From assembly GCA_944472135.2 (NCBI GenBank), contig OX235267.1:23601349-23665348 (forward strand): a DNA stretch of 64,000 nt. Direction: 5' to 3'. Within the stretch, counting starts at the first letter, position 1, and each line of letters starts with the position of its first letter. The stretch is from Trichobilharzia regenti (lineage: Eukaryota; Platyhelminthes; Trematoda; Strigeidida; Schistosomatidae). Position numbers and translations under genes: made by a program. The notes beneath the pieces are model-generated. The model searched no databases. It was not told where the DNA came from and saw nothing but the letters and a program-made list of their open reading frames with translations. Below, piece after piece: positions 11,501-21,666 of the stretch.

Positions 11501-14500
11501 ACCCGGTCCTCCTGTGTTTCACCAAATTCACGCTTAGCGACCAATTTCCTTAGGTATGAAATCTCCCTTCTACAATCTACGTGTCTTCGCTTACACCCAC
11601 CCTCAATAATCAACACCACTACAATTACTAGACAAGTTCGTGCATAGAAGATAAAATCGATGAAATTGCTAGTCGCATACAAAAATCAAAGTCAACATAC
11701 GCCAATCGGGGCGAAAGTCTATGGGCACCAAAATGTTAATGCTTAGAACTCTTCAGTGTGTGCACTTCTCCCGTACATTTCGGAAGCCTAGCGTTTTTGA
11801 ATTGCATACACTGAGATACTCTTCGCTGATAGTACGAATGGAATTCCAAGGCTCAATGGTACGTACGTATTCGGAAAAGACGAAGATAATCTTTCAATGA
11901 GTGATGTCAGTAGCTTAGATCGCCTGGAAATGCATTATGAATATCATCTCAGTAGCTCCCACACAGTTTTACCGCTTCAAAGCTCTCGTAATGGTTGGAA
12001 GAAATAAGTACTTGGTTAGCTCTAGACGTGGAGGTGAAGGAATCCATTAAGCATGGCTCACAATCCAAATCAAACTGCAGCTTGCTTATTCCTTTTACAA
12101 TCCGAAGGAATGAAAAGTGACAAATGCTCTCCCCAATGAACGTAGTGGAAGTGTTTCCCTGTTTATTATGTTGCGCTTGCTACTCTTTCTTATGCTGGTG
12201 GTGTACTACTTCTGGATACATATACTATACCAAGTTTGTGCTAAGTTAGCCTTTACAGTAAACAAACTAAAGTAAAAGCGTAGATTATGTAAAATTGTGG
12301 TAAACTTTGTTTCCGTAATGCCCAAGTAATATTCTTCATATGGAGGTTACATATGACGATGATAGCTTAGGAAAGTTGCATTACATACACTAAGTAGTAC
12401 TGACTACAAACATACGATGCATTATATAAGGAACATTTAGATTGATTAGAAACATATTCGATAACCTAACAGTAGTGAATTCTTCGACAAAAAAAAGGAG
12501 TTTCACCGGTTGTCTATTGCAAAAAAATATTTCCAAATCCAAAACCTGACTTGAAGAACTCCATTTATACGTCTAGCACAAGTGCCTGTCACCAACTCAC
12601 ACACAAAGCACATAAGCCCCTGGAACACAGACCCCTCCTAACCCCGGTTTTAACTTCACAAGAATACTGTTGCTCAAGAACAGTGGGCTTAATTTACTAC
12701 AAAAATATCGTACATTATTAACTCATCATAAGTCTAGTTCGAAATTTGGAATGTCAACAAAATATTCGTGAATTTGTGAATACTATAGAAAAAAGAACAT
12801 ACCTTGATAACATTCAAACACATGGTTAACTCTTGGTGTTGAGATGTACAATAATCTCGGGAACGAGCAAAGCACTTGTTCGCATTGCTTAATTGACCTA
12901 ACTGTAGATACAAATCCCCAAGATCATCTGACCCACGACTGTTGTGAATGAATAACAAAAACAAGCAAATATGAATATATGCAAGGGAGATTTCAAATGA
13001 TCCAAGTGAAATAATTTTGAGACATAAAGTAAAATAAGTGATGGATTAGCCAATAAATCCTACTTGAAATCTAATCAATTTAAAATGTTACTTATACTGA
13101 CTAACTGACTGGTTTCAACGTAGAATTTTGCACCGATGTGCAGCAGTTTGAGTTGCCACACTCCATGTAGCCAACAAAGCAAGAGAAGAGAGTAAAGGCA
13201 GGTTCAAAAAACAGATAATAAACAGAAGTTTGAGGCAAAGAGAATATCAATACGGAAGAACGATAGTGTTTTATTGCATATGACGAATCACAAACAGTGA
13301 ATGCATCTGTGCCACTGAGAACAATTTTGAGCAATATCACTGACTGTCTCCAGCCAGTGGTTTTTACCGTACCAAGGACCCCAACCGAGAAGCCTACACA
13401 TTCCTATGTGACTGGCTTAAACTGACTGTTGTGGATTTCACTGACCGATCAAGCCACTTTTTGGTTTAACCACCGCTAGCTCTTTTCCAGCCTGACCCTA
13501 TGTCAGCTAACATTGCTCATCGAGGAAGGCGATAGCTAGGCATGCGTAACACATTTCCTAACCACCTCAATCGATGTAACTTCACAGCCTCATCGACTGA
13601 TTTCACCTTCTTACTTAGCACTCGCCGCCTAACCTCAATATTACTCACCTTATTATACCACTTAACACGGGAGATAGAACGCAGACACCGATGATCAAAG
13701 ACAGCTAGGCGACCTTTTCATGTCTTCCACTTTCAACGACCAGGTCTTACAGCCATAAAGGAAAACGGAAAAGACTGCTGAGCAGTACATCCAGCCTTTG
13801 GTCGGCAGTCGGATACCACGTCTGCGTCAGAGACGGAGTAAACTGGCATGTGCGACACGATCTTTCTGTATCCGTGCTAAGAATTCGTCAGAAATCAACC
13901 CGTTGGGGCTGATGCAACTTCCCAAATAAGCGAAATGGTCAACACGCTATACCATTTCACTCCTTATTTCTAAACTCAGGGTCAATGTAGTTCAATCCTG
14001 TAGCATCAAATTACATTTGGAGGGGCGAAACGCATGCCAAACATTCTTATATTGCGGCTCAAGGTGTTACTTATACAAATAACTCCATAACGCTTATCCA
14101 GATTTATGAATAAAACTTCCATCCAAATAATGATTCACATGAAATTATTCGCTAAATGGCCACGTACTAACTTCAGTAAAATCAGTTACAGTGGTTAGAA
14201 ACAACTTAACATATAACAAATGACTCCCCTATACCAAATGTGAAATTCTACTGTCATTTTACGACGAAAGTCTTTATATCATAACTGGTTGTGAATTCAG
14301 TCAATACTAAGGCCGTAAGGCCAGTGTTTAGTGTCAAATCCTTTATTCGTATATGATTTAGAAACAAGTTAACTAAACTTGAATATAAGTGTAACTAAGC
14401 TGAATTATACCCAAAAAATTTCTATTCCTCACAACTCTAAGGTAGTAAAACAGACTATGAGTAGAGAAAAGATGAAAAATGGTGGCATTCTGTGCACAAA

Positions 14501-17500
14501 ACGTTGCGCTAGAAAGACAGCATATCTTTGGACCCTTAGCAGAATAATCGCGAATGTGAAACATAGCCTTATATTTATGTTTGCATAAAGAAAAGTATAA
14601 ACTGTCACAACCGATTTCCAGTTATCAAGAGCCTTCAGTCAGTATGTGGCATATCTCAATCTAACAATCCTACATTTTTAAGGAAATTCAATACGAAAGT
14701 CACTAAGTCTGTGAACAATTGCACTGTCACAAAAATTTCTAATAGAACTTCATACCAGTTAATTGTTCTAGAAATGAGAAATAATAAAACTGTGAAAGGA
14801 TCCCTACCCTAGGTAATCATTTGTCCAGTATAGTAAGACATAGTGGGAAAACTGTTGTAACACATGGCAATTCAAGTTATGTATAAATGAGTATGATGGA
14901 ATCTTTAGTACTGTGGTTAAAAAATAATAATAGAGAAAAGTGTGTAATAGTATATAACTGTGCGGGCAAAACTACTAAATACAATTAGTTAAAGTTGCTA
15001 CCATCAAAATACCGTATGCTCTCTTTAATCGAATTCGCTTTATGATTTTTCAGCTCTGTATCTAGTTGTTCCAAAAGCATGACTCCTTTCCGTCGCGTTG
15101 ATTCCTCCCACTTCGCATCATACACCAGATTAGCTTCATTCTGTAAGAAAAACATCAGATACCAAAGTAAGCTTTAGTGAGACGAAATTAAAACAGAAAA
15201 CGATGGGACATATGAGAAATAATTATACACTCGGCGCTCTTCACCGGGTTGACTGTCCATTGGATGACAGTCTAGGGGAGATGGCTAAACTCTGATTCCA
15301 AACCTCCAACGACTGGCGTATGAAGCTCACCGGCAGACGTATGGACAAAGGGCTTATTGGATGCCCTGGATGTCTGGCCCCATTCAAAAAGGCGTATGAA
15401 CCGGACTCCGGTCACCGGCTGCCAATGGATAGTGGACTCCCTACTCCACTCCACTCCTACTGCCTTGTAGGTCACACTTGGTTGTGTAAAGGCTAGAGCT
15501 GCACTCTCAAACAAAAGGCCGAGCGATGCTGGGGACATCACTCGTACCTAATTCCCATGAAACTTCATGAACTCTCTACAACATCAACCAAATTCCAGTA
15601 CCGGTCCAACAACGTCGCCTTTGGTGGTTTGGCCATGTTCTGCGCCGACCAGATGACGATCTGGTCAAATCAGTTCTAAATCCCTCACCATTTCCATCTT
15701 GGCGATGTCGCAGGGGTGGACAGCTGAAAACGTGGCTTGGTACAGTCAAGGCTGATATGGAGTGCCTGGGGCTACAAACCGTCTACGGACTCCGTCTGTG
15801 AAACAAGAATTTGATAACCCTGTCGCAAAACCTTGCATCAGATCGCCGCGCCTGGTCAGCGATGATTCGAGATGTTCATGAAGCCGGCTCATCCTACCGT
15901 AGGAGATAGCCGAAGTAAAGTAAGTGAAGTTGACCAAAGAGGTTTGTAACTATGGTGGTAAGAAGTACAAATATACATACAATACATCCACCAATCTAGG
16001 ACCATTCTACCGATAATTTTCAGACATATCCAGTGCCGACAAAATAACCAAATACTAATATGACTCACTTTCCCAGACATTACTTCAGTCAAAGCATTCC
16101 GGGCAGCTTCTGTTAGAGAGGATCCTAATGCTGCTGATTCGCCTGAACTAGACAAGCCATCTGCGATATGATTGTTTGTGACAGCTCGCATTGCAGGAAC
16201 AGATTGTTGTCTAGATGTTTCACCGGATGCTGATGAATTAACAGTAAGATTTGTCTGGAAAATAATGTAAAGAAACATTCACATGACGGTGTGAACCCAA
16301 GCTCCACTAAACATTTCTGGTATGTTACTACTACGCAAAAATAGATACATTACACGCAAGTTTCAAAAAGAGTACATGATCAAGAGTCTTCCGAAAATAT
16401 AATTAGGCATACAATAATGAGAAAACTTCTTTGTAGTGCTGTTAAATACTATATAACAATGACCTTAGAAACTGACGATAACTCAGTGTCCCTGACAAAA
16501 CGAGTATGTATTGGTCGGGATGAAGAACAAAGTAAGATAGTAAAGCCTGTGAAAATGATAAACTGTGTATCACGTGGTTTCAAGCTGATCATGGCATAAT
16601 ACATTTGAGTGAGAACTCAAAGGGTCGTTGGATGTGAAAATGGTGCCATAGAAATTTGAATCCAGGAGAGTTTAAGAATAATATCTGGGGTCCTGGAAAA
16701 CAGATCTCAGCAAGACGTATAAAATAGCTAATGGCTAACTGAAATCGACGTGATAGGCTGCTGTTCGAGACCTCATACTGAAGACTTGTCTTAAGTTGCC
16801 GGCATTCAGTAAATTAGATATCAGGCACTCCCAGCAGATTTTTCACATACCAAACTGTAAGCCACACATTGTGAGTGCAGATGATAATAACTGGCCGGTC
16901 AAAATGAAGTATGTACAGCAGAATTCACACGAAGGACACTAACAATGTGCTTCACAGATCAAAACACATAATTCCCAAATGACTTTTAAGTAGCTCATAA
17001 CTTCAGGTGAATATAACTGCTTACAAAATGAACTGCTACTAGCAGAGATATAGTATGCTTTTTAAAAATTAGCAGCACGGATGAGCTTTGATCTAAAGTA
17101 AAAACTTTAAATACAGTAAAAAAACTATTAGTGATTAACACTAAGTTCCACCTATACATAGAGTAGTGCTCAGGCATTGATTGCTATCAGAGTAAATATG
17201 GTTGTTTGATAAAACTTTTCGAGCATGAGTGTCAACAATCTCAGTGGACTAGTCCATTAATCATGAACTGACCCAGTGGAAACACCTAAGAAAATTTTAT
17301 TTTCACGTTTGAAAACGCTAAATTTCACTTAACAACATTGGTTGAGGTCATTCATTGATTGGGAATTAATAGTCGAAAACAAAATTACCATGACGCGATA
17401 GTCTGTGAAATCCACTTTTGTAAAAAAAAAAAAAGTGGTACTTTTAAGGCAGGACATCATAAAACTCGAATCTGACGTAAAACTGATATCATAATGAGTA

Positions 17501-18109
17501 TGAAAGTCACTTATTGTAATGTATATTACTTTAAAAGAATATAATTCCATATGATGCATACAATCTGTGGGTAAAAGGAAACATTCGTTCTACCTCTTCA
17601 ATGTGTATTGAGGTAGAAGATCATTCGCCAAACTAACCTAAAGAGGGCAAATACGGTGCCTACGAACGACCTAAGTCATGTAGCATATACCCAAAAAAAT
17701 AGACTCCAAGGACATCATGCTGCTTTGGTCATACTATCTTAGTTTAGTCTGTTTAGTTATGCAGTAAAATATCAACAGACTGAGAGCCAACTACTCACCT
17801 GTTCAGCCAACATTAGGAAGACTCGATTATACGCCGACGTGTCTAGTGTTGACTTTTTAATATAGTCATGAGCCAGGCGCAGCGCTGTAACTCGAAGTGA
17901 AGGGCAGCGGTGAGCGATAAAAAATAGGCGCTGATAATATATATATCCCTGATAATTTGCAATGTAGGTGGCAAGATCCTAATAGATTTGCAGTTACGTA
18001 TAATTCAAAGACTAACTATTGGTATTTCATCATCAACAGTTTCGTACTCCATTGAAGTATTCGAGGAAGACGGTACATCTTCAAAAAGAGCAGGGTCCAA
18101 GTGCAGCAT
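2386..18109 (-). CDS. CSN1: COP9 signalosome complex subunit 1 (CSN1/GPS1), 3' end off window
   Basis: CSN1 is the PCI-domain scaffold subunit of the COP9 signalosome, which removes NEDD8 from cullins and so controls cullin-RING ubiquitin ligases in nucleus and cytoplasm. Eight exons on the minus strand join in phase to 534 residues. Recognisable blocks in order are an RPN7-like helical part (residues about 32-240, with [12 protein letters not shown] and [16 protein letters not shown]), a helical part ending [13 protein letters not shown] (to 382), and the PCI region (383-534, with [17 protein letters not shown] and KARIDSHKQ). All match the remembered order of human CSN1. The start ATG has an in-frame TAA five codons upstream of it. 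Two stretches are unlike the human protein: a Ser/Ala-rich segment at about 92-145 and a Ser/Thr/Arg-rich insertion at about 255-345. The C-terminal tail of some tens of residues is missing because the gene runs off the left edge. Introns range from 38 nt to several kb and are full of transposons. Confidence 0.93.
2524..3276. other. intron sequence, unassigned
   Basis: No coding motif was recognised. A short (GAAT)n run occurs near 3138-3156. The minus strand has overlapping open segments at 2762-3167 without family resemblance; they could be a noncoding part of the adjacent PLE. Confidence 0.4.
3277..3905 (-). mobile_element. Penelope-like element fragment, minus strand
   Basis: On the minus strand the spacer region comes first ([23 protein letters not shown]), then [20 protein letters not shown], then the GIY-YIG domain ([15 protein letters not shown], Tyr replaced by Ser) and its C-terminal part ending [25 protein letters not shown]. 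The open part of the C terminus is 3277-3486. Stops and frame changes near 3530 and 3740 mark it as a relic. It belongs to the same lineage as the copies at 4734 and 6405. Confidence 0.85.
3906..4733. other. possible degraded PLE 5' region
   Basis: On the plus strand, 4130-4380 gives loosely coherent translations across two frames with a stop, which could be an old PLE N-terminal part. The resemblance is too weak to assign. No host exon was seen. Confidence 0.25.
4734..5190 (-). mobile_element. Penelope-like element GIY-YIG fragment, minus strand
   Basis: An open segment at 4734-5063 encodes [21 protein letters not shown], then R-SEHLPSW and a C terminus with [21 protein letters not shown], the complete GIY-YIG nuclease core (Tyr-Ile-Gly intact) of a PLE. 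Upstream to about 5190 the spacer is visible but frame-shifted. It is the best preserved PLE nuclease motif on this strand, though the reverse transcriptase is absent. Confidence 0.87.
5191..5997. other. CSN1 intron sequence, unassigned
   Basis: AT-rich sequence between a PLE fragment and CSN1 exon 7. No coding motif or repeat relationship to other parts of the window was recognised. Confidence 0.4.
5998..6315 (-). CDS. CSN1: CSN1 exon 7, PCI domain
   Basis: Exactly 106 codons, phase 0 at both ends, from [12 protein letters not shown] to IRSRALCQ. It matches the vertebrate run FDHCDFPELLSPSNVA, LCALATFDRQEL, and IRNRALIQ in the proximal PCI domain. Acceptor TTTTTTAAG, donor CAG|GTTAGT. A PLE insertion begins within about 100 bp of its acceptor. 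Confidence 0.95.
6405..7574 (+). mobile_element. Penelope-like element, RT to GIY-YIG, 5' truncated
   Basis: A long open segment (6417-7574) encodes most of a PLE. The reverse transcriptase active-site block is present ([11 protein letters not shown] near 6652-6684), followed by the PLE thumb motif [15 protein letters not shown], the spacer ([10 protein letters not shown]) and a GIY-YIG nuclease with an intact [13 protein letters not shown] and EHLPKWL. The preceding motif, [13 protein letters not shown] then [11 protein letters not shown] (about 6516-6580), lies in a different frame, so two compensating frameshifts disrupt the RT fingers and palm. Everything upstream of that block is missing. 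It sits in plus orientation inside the minus-strand CSN1 gene, immediately upstream of exon 7. Confidence 0.92.
7575..8139 (+). other. probable PLE 3' UTR and AT-rich intron
   Basis: TTA/ATT-rich sequence follows the PLE stop codon. No further coding or repeat signal was recognised. Confidence 0.35.
8140..8331 (+). mobile_element. tRNA-derived SINE remnant
   Basis: A tRNA-like head is suggested by GATATGGCGAATCAGC and by a B-box-like GGGTTCGACTC near 8190, followed by a body ending in an A/T-rich run. No second copy was found in the window, so the call rests on the promoter-like boxes and their spacing. Confidence 0.45.
8332..8750. other. CSN1 intron sequence, unassigned
   Basis: AT-rich, no open frame or recognised repeat. 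Confidence 0.4.
8751..8995 (+). mobile_element. tRNA-headed SINE carrying both ends of an RTE LINE
   Basis: The head is well kept (TGGCGGTTAGGACGCTCGCC and GGGATTCGATCCCCGG). The body (about 8828-8925, with GGTAAAGAGGAAAGGCTGGG and AGCTAGCAACCCCGTCC) matches the reverse complement of the RTE 5' leader at 61800-61920 and at 41815-41900. The tail (GAGGCCCTATGTTCCACTGG) matches the 3' end of RTE copies at 53280, 55640 and 42230. A second, more decayed copy is at 48365-48560. Confidence 0.8.
9149..9571 (-). CDS. CSN1: CSN1 exon 6 with Ser/Thr-rich insertion
   Basis: Exactly 141 codons. The ends are conserved: [18 protein letters not shown] at the start and [19 protein letters not shown] then VMHFLQ at the end, like human SVYLQNWSHVLSYVSKAE and KCAAGLAELAARKYKQAA. 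Between them lie about 90 residues rich in Ser, Thr, Arg and Gly that the human protein lacks. Acceptor TGTTACAG, donor CAA|GTAAGC. Confidence 0.94.
9572..10774. other. CSN1 intron sequence, unassigned
   Basis: No coding motif recognised. The part at about 10190-10640 is higher in GC than its surroundings and could be a noncoding repeat, but no second copy occurs in this window. Confidence 0.35.
10775..11490 (-). mobile_element. RTE-type LINE 3' fragment, (CAGA)n tail
   Basis: The minus strand encodes the C-terminal domain of an [50 protein letters not shown]-like end and stop at 10961. The 3' UTR runs to a (CAGA)n tail at about 10775-10790. It is nearly identical to the end of the copy at 53324-54750. 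The element is 5'-truncated at about 11490, as RTE insertions usually are. Confidence 0.9.
11491..12802. other. CSN1 intron sequence, unassigned
   Basis: Nothing recognised; short open segments only. Confidence 0.4.
12803..12938 (-). CDS. CSN1: CSN1 exon 5
   Basis: The exon reads [19 protein letters not shown] through [10 protein letters not shown] to MCLNVIK, the best conserved TPR-like helical block of CSN1 (human [20 protein letters not shown]). Acceptor CACAACAG, donor AAG|GTATGT. It joins exon 6 in phase 0. Confidence 0.95.
13105..14065 (-). mobile_element. RTE-type LINE 3' fragment, diverged
   Basis: The nucleotide sequence parallels the copy at 10775-11490 through its 3' UTR and C-terminal domain and continues upstream to [10 protein letters not shown] at about 14040. 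Many substitutions, small insertions and stops break the frame. It is older than the 10775 copy. Confidence 0.85.
14066..15012. other. CSN1 intron sequence, unassigned
   Basis: AT-rich. Open segments on both strands at 14373-14588 overlap each other and show no family features. Confidence 0.4.
15013..15140 (-). CDS. CSN1: CSN1 exon 4
   Basis: The exon reads [19 protein letters not shown] to NSIKESI plus two bases of an Arg codon. It corresponds to the vertebrate block with [31 protein letters not shown]. Acceptor TTCTTACAG, donor CG|GTATTT. The split Arg codon is completed by exon 5. Confidence 0.93.
15225..15579 (-). repeat. unclassified GC-richer repeat-like segment
   Basis: A 90-codon open segment on the minus strand (15272-15541) and markedly higher GC than the flanks point to a transposon piece, most likely part of the LINE represented immediately to the right. 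I do not recognise a domain. Confidence 0.35.
15580..15912 (+). mobile_element. LINE C-terminal fragment (RTE-like, separate family)
   Basis: The plus strand reads [19 protein letters not shown], then [18 protein letters not shown] and [15 protein letters not shown], the conserved end of RTE-like ORFs (R-WFGHVLR, GG--KTW). It differs from the two RTE families elsewhere in the window. One stop interrupts it near 15798. Confidence 0.75.
16069..16254 (-). CDS. CSN1: CSN1 exon 3, Ser/Ala-rich linker
   Basis: Sixty-two codons in phase 0, from [12 protein letters not shown] to LTEVMSGK, with a TTTTCCAG acceptor and a GTGAGT donor. The content is low complexity (Ser, Ala, Asn) and only the last third resembles the variable linker that precedes the conserved WVEATRKK block in vertebrates. 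It is included because both splice sites and both phases fit its neighbours exactly. Confidence 0.8.
16255..17798. other. CSN1 intron sequence, unassigned
   Basis: AT-rich, with a poly-A run at 17420-17433 region. No repeat or coding signal was recognised. Confidence 0.4.
17799..17978 (-). CDS. CSN1: CSN1 exon 2
   Basis: Exactly 60 codons, phase 0 at both ends, running from [18 protein letters not shown] to FLMLAEQ before a GTGAGT donor. The segment corresponds to human DLEQYAASYSGL and the following [20 protein letters not shown], the first conserved block of CSN1. Translation on the minus strand is unbroken. Confidence 0.93.
17979..18016 (-). other. CSN1: 38-nt intron 1 of CSN1
   Basis: The minus strand reads GTTAGT at the donor and CTATTAG at the acceptor, 38 nt in all, with in-frame stop codons inside. 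Very short introns near the 5' end of genes are typical of schistosomes. Removing it joins EIPI to [10 protein letters not shown] in phase 0. Confidence 0.75.
18017..18109 (-). CDS. CSN1: CSN1 exon 1 (start codon)
   Basis: This exon encodes 31 residues, [15 protein letters not shown] onward to EIPI, acidic like the N terminus of other CSN1 proteins. The ATG is at 18109. The in-frame upstream codons reach a TAA at 18122-18124 without another ATG, which fixes the start. The donor is GTTAGT at 18016 and the phase is 0. It was found by extending the frame of exon 2 across a 38-nt intron; no homology to a named motif supports it, only frame, splice sites and position. Confidence 0.75.
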
Positions 18110-18124
18110 GTCTGTACCAACTTA

Positions 18125-19074
18125 TTCAGCGCCAAAGTACTGTAACGTCTCAAAACTACCGCACCAACGAGACTTTCTATGTTGGACAATCAGATTAGAT
18201 ATGACTTAGTCTAAAGGTTATTTTACCTCCCTAGGAACAATTTATCCCAAGAAAAACATTAGGCCAAAATAAACTTGGAGCACAGATGGAGTACAGCCTC
18301 GCCAAGGACCTTCGATGCCCAGCCAACAAGTTAGTAAGACCAAGCAAATAAAATTATAGTCGTGAATCAAATATGCTTTTTGAAGTGTTGTGATATTAAA
18401 CGAAACATCTGGTAAGTTTCTTATTATGCCTGGGAAGGATTAAGCCCATGTCTAGGTTAGAGGCAGATTAAGGACAGGCTGACCCAGTTACTAGTGATTC
18501 CGCACGCACAGACGAAACTTCGGGGCAGACTTCAGGAGCACTGCAGAGACTTAGAGGCAGACTGCGGACAACTTTCCCACGTTTTGTGATGCGCCTGTAG
18601 GTTCTCGCTCCACAAATTCTGCAGTGCGCCCGAAGAAAATGCTAGCTGCGAACATAATATGGAAGACACTAATGTTGGTTCGAGTCTGCCCAAGATGTAT
18701 TTAGGGATAATTCCACCTTAGAGTCAGGCCAAGAGGAGATTAGGATAAGGGTTGGGATATTCCTATGAGTGAGCTTCAATTACTCCATTGACCTTTCAAT
18801 GCAAAACTCAGAGGTATTCGTGTCACGAGTTATGGGAAGGTCTCTTGTGTAACAGTCGCATGACTATGTATTCATGACGTTCATAAATATAAGTAGTTTA
18901 TGTGAAGTAGCTTCCTTTTTTATATAACTGGCTCCGTAAAGGTCATCTGTGTGTCGCTGCACTTTGGTGCTGAAAGCTTAACTTCGCCGAAAACCTTTTA
19001 TCACCTAGTGCCAGTTTAAATCTAAATACTATATTTTTCTGCAGAATAAAATGATAAAAAAAATGACATTTTTC
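18125..19074. other. upstream flank of CSN1, no gene recognised
   Basis: Contains the presumed CSN1 promoter, but no TATA box or other element stands out. The part after 18900 may belong to the retroelement that follows. Confidence 0.35.
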
Positions 19075-21666
19075 TTCGTAGAGACTTATGCATTGTTGGA
19101 TAATGGTTCAGACGTTACACTGATAGATGCTAAGCTGGCTGGCTGCTTGGGTATTAAGGCCCAAAGCAATCCTTGGTTCTAAATACTTTCAATTCTTCGA
19201 AAACCGTAGTATGTGAACCAGTGTCATTTCAGTTAGAATCCTTGACTACTAGGGAAACCGTTGAAGTAGATACTGCTTACACTACCTCCAGTATGGAACT
19301 CGGCGAAGCTATACTACCTAGTCGCGAAACAGTTGTCAGTAAGCCATACCTGTGTGACATACCGTTTCCAACACTACAAGATGTTAGAGTGGGAATACTC
19401 ATTGGATGTAGTGTGCCAGAAGCTCACAAGGTATTAGAAGAGAGATTCGGAGGTAGATATGATCTGTTCGCGACGAAAACACCGCTGGGATGGACAGTGA
19501 GAGGACCTATACCCATAGTCCACATATCATCATTAGTTGCAAGCAATGGGGAAAAACTGGAAACTATGATTATAAATATGTATGACAAGGAGTTTTGTGA
19601 CTGTGGTGTCCCAGAGAGGGGTCGTTCTGTAGAAGACTTAAAAGCAGTTACAATAGTTGAGGAGTCTTGTAAATACGTTTCAGCGTTGGCCAGCCATGGA
19701 GATTTAAAGATAGACAGTTGGTTTGTAATAGAGAAGTTGTTCTTAAGAGGCTAATGGGTCTGAAGAAGAAATTTCTGACGGATGCAGACCTCTGGACCAA
19801 ATATAAAGATGTTGTCGACAAACATGTAATGAAGGGTTACGTTGAAAGACTAGTTGATCAGAGCGAGCCAGGGAAGTGGTATTTGCCTCATCATCCCGTC
19901 TTTAACCCGAGGAAACCAGGTAAACTCCGTGCGGTGTTCGATTGTTCTCAGAAACATGAAGGAGCCTTTATGAATGATAATCTGTATAGTGGCGCAGATT
20001 CCGTGAGCTCACTAGTTGGACTGCTGTTAAGATTCAGAAAGTTTACAGTTGCTGTCGCTGCGGATATAGAGGAAATGTTCCTAAAAGTGAAGGTGCCAGA
20101 GACCGACAGAGATCACTTAAGGTTATTGTGGCTTGATGATGGTTCTTGTGTTAAGGTGTCAGAATATAGGATGACAGTTCATCCATTTGGTGCCGCTTCC
20201 TCCCCGTTTTGTGCTAATTTTGCCATACGAAAGGCAGTGTCCACATCTGGTCCTAGTGATCTGCTGGACGTCATTGATTGTTGCCTCTATGTGGATGATT
20301 GTTTGACCCACTTCGATGATGATAAGTCTGCAGTTAAATTTGCAACAAGTATTACTGAGGTGTTAGCTAAGGCTGGCTTCTGTTTAACTAAGTGGGTCTC
20401 GAATAGCCTAGACGTTTTGAAGCATATAATTCCAGAAGACAGAGCACCTACTGTACGAGGTTTACCTGTTGATACTCTACCAGTTGAACACACATTAGGT
20501 ATGCGATGGGATGTGAACTCTGATACCTTTGGATTTAGTGTTGGTGATATTGATAGGCCAGTTACTCATAGAGGTGTGCTCTCCGTGTTGTCGTCCGTGT
20601 TGGACTCACTTGGATTAGTAGCAACTTATCAACTTCCGGCGAGGAAATTATTCCAAGAGACGTGCAGGAAAGGGTTACAGTGGGGTGACCCATTAAATGA
20701 GAGACACAGTGAAGAGTGGAAAAGATGGGTCAACAGTTTAGGAACGCTGAATCTACATTCCGCCTCACGTCCACTTAAGCCATCGAGAAGTCATGATATA
20801 ATTGACTTCCATGCTTTTTTCTGATGCCTCTGAGGTCTGATTTGGAGCAGCTGTCTACATCAGAACCACCTTCAGGGATGATATAGATGTTCGCCTAGTG
20901 ATAGGCAAATCTAGAGTTTGACCTCTGAAGACGATTTCGATTCCAAGATTATAACTCACTGCAGCCTTGCTAGCGGCGCAGTATTCACAACGGTGCGTAA
21001 AGGGTTGGATTATCCCAAGTATCCTGTAACGTTTTGGACTGATTTCATGTCTGTGATATATTATATTCGCAACGAGTCAGCAGGATATGCATGTTTTGTA
21101 GCTAACAGAGTATCTCAAATTCGTGAACTAACAGTCGTCGAGCAGTGGAGGTACGTACCGTCTGGAAAAAATCCAGCTGATCCAGCATCGCGAGGATTTA
21201 CTGATATGAATGTGGTTAAAAATAAGTGGTGGATAGGTCCAGAGTTCTTGCTACGGGCTGATAGTATGTGGCCTAGTAGAGAAGATGAACCACCGATAAG
21301 CGAGAGTGTCTTGGAGTTGAAGACAAGTGTCAGTTTAACATCTACTCAAGGAAGACATTCAGGTTTACATCCACTTTTTAAATATTATTCTTCTTGGTAC
21401 AAATTACTGAAAGCTGTTGCGTGGTTGACACGATATGTTACATATTTAAAGGTCACGCATCTTGCGGGATACGAAAATATGAATGTGGGACCTATGAGAG
21501 TCGAAGATATCAGAAATGCAGAGTTAGCGATTTTGAGGGCTGCTCAGTGGGAAGCGTCGGGTGAGATTGCCAAGAAGGATAGTCATGATTTCGCATATTT
21601 CAAGGCACGGTTAGATCGATTATCTCCGATAGTTTCTGAAGGGATCGCTAGAGTTGGTGGACGTCT
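19075..21666 (+). mobile_element. BEL/Pao pol fragment (protease, RT, RNase H), decayed
   Basis: Domains in order on the plus strand: aspartic protease (YALLDNGSDVTLID near 19087), the protease-RT linker (VRVGILIGCSVPEAHK, GWTVRGP), reverse transcriptase (19718-20824: KLRAVFDCSQKHEG, VAADIEEMFLKV, FGAASSPFCANFA, and active-site LYVDDCLTHFDDD near 20287), RNase H (SDASEV near 20822, KTISIPRL) and the tether SAGYACFVANRVSQI with NPADPASRGF. Stops after SDASEV and after SRV and frame changes near 19180, 19740 and 20820 disable it. The pre-integrase part ends at GGRL and the sequence passes straight into an LTR; no integrase follows. Confidence 0.92.
19718..20824 (+). pseudogene. BEL/Pao reverse transcriptase part
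   Basis: A 368-codon open segment covers the whole BEL/Pao reverse transcriptase with its YVDD catalytic pair and the connection domain (SLGLVATYQLPARKLFQ). It overlaps the upstream protease segment in another frame by 37 bp and loses frame at a T-run just before the RNase H motif, so it is part of a broken polyprotein rather than a gene of its own. Confidence 0.9.

Noticed and set aside
14373..14588. overlapping open frames on both strands
   Set aside because: They overlap each other antisense, have low complexity and lie in CSN1 intron 4-5 sequence without similarity to anything known.
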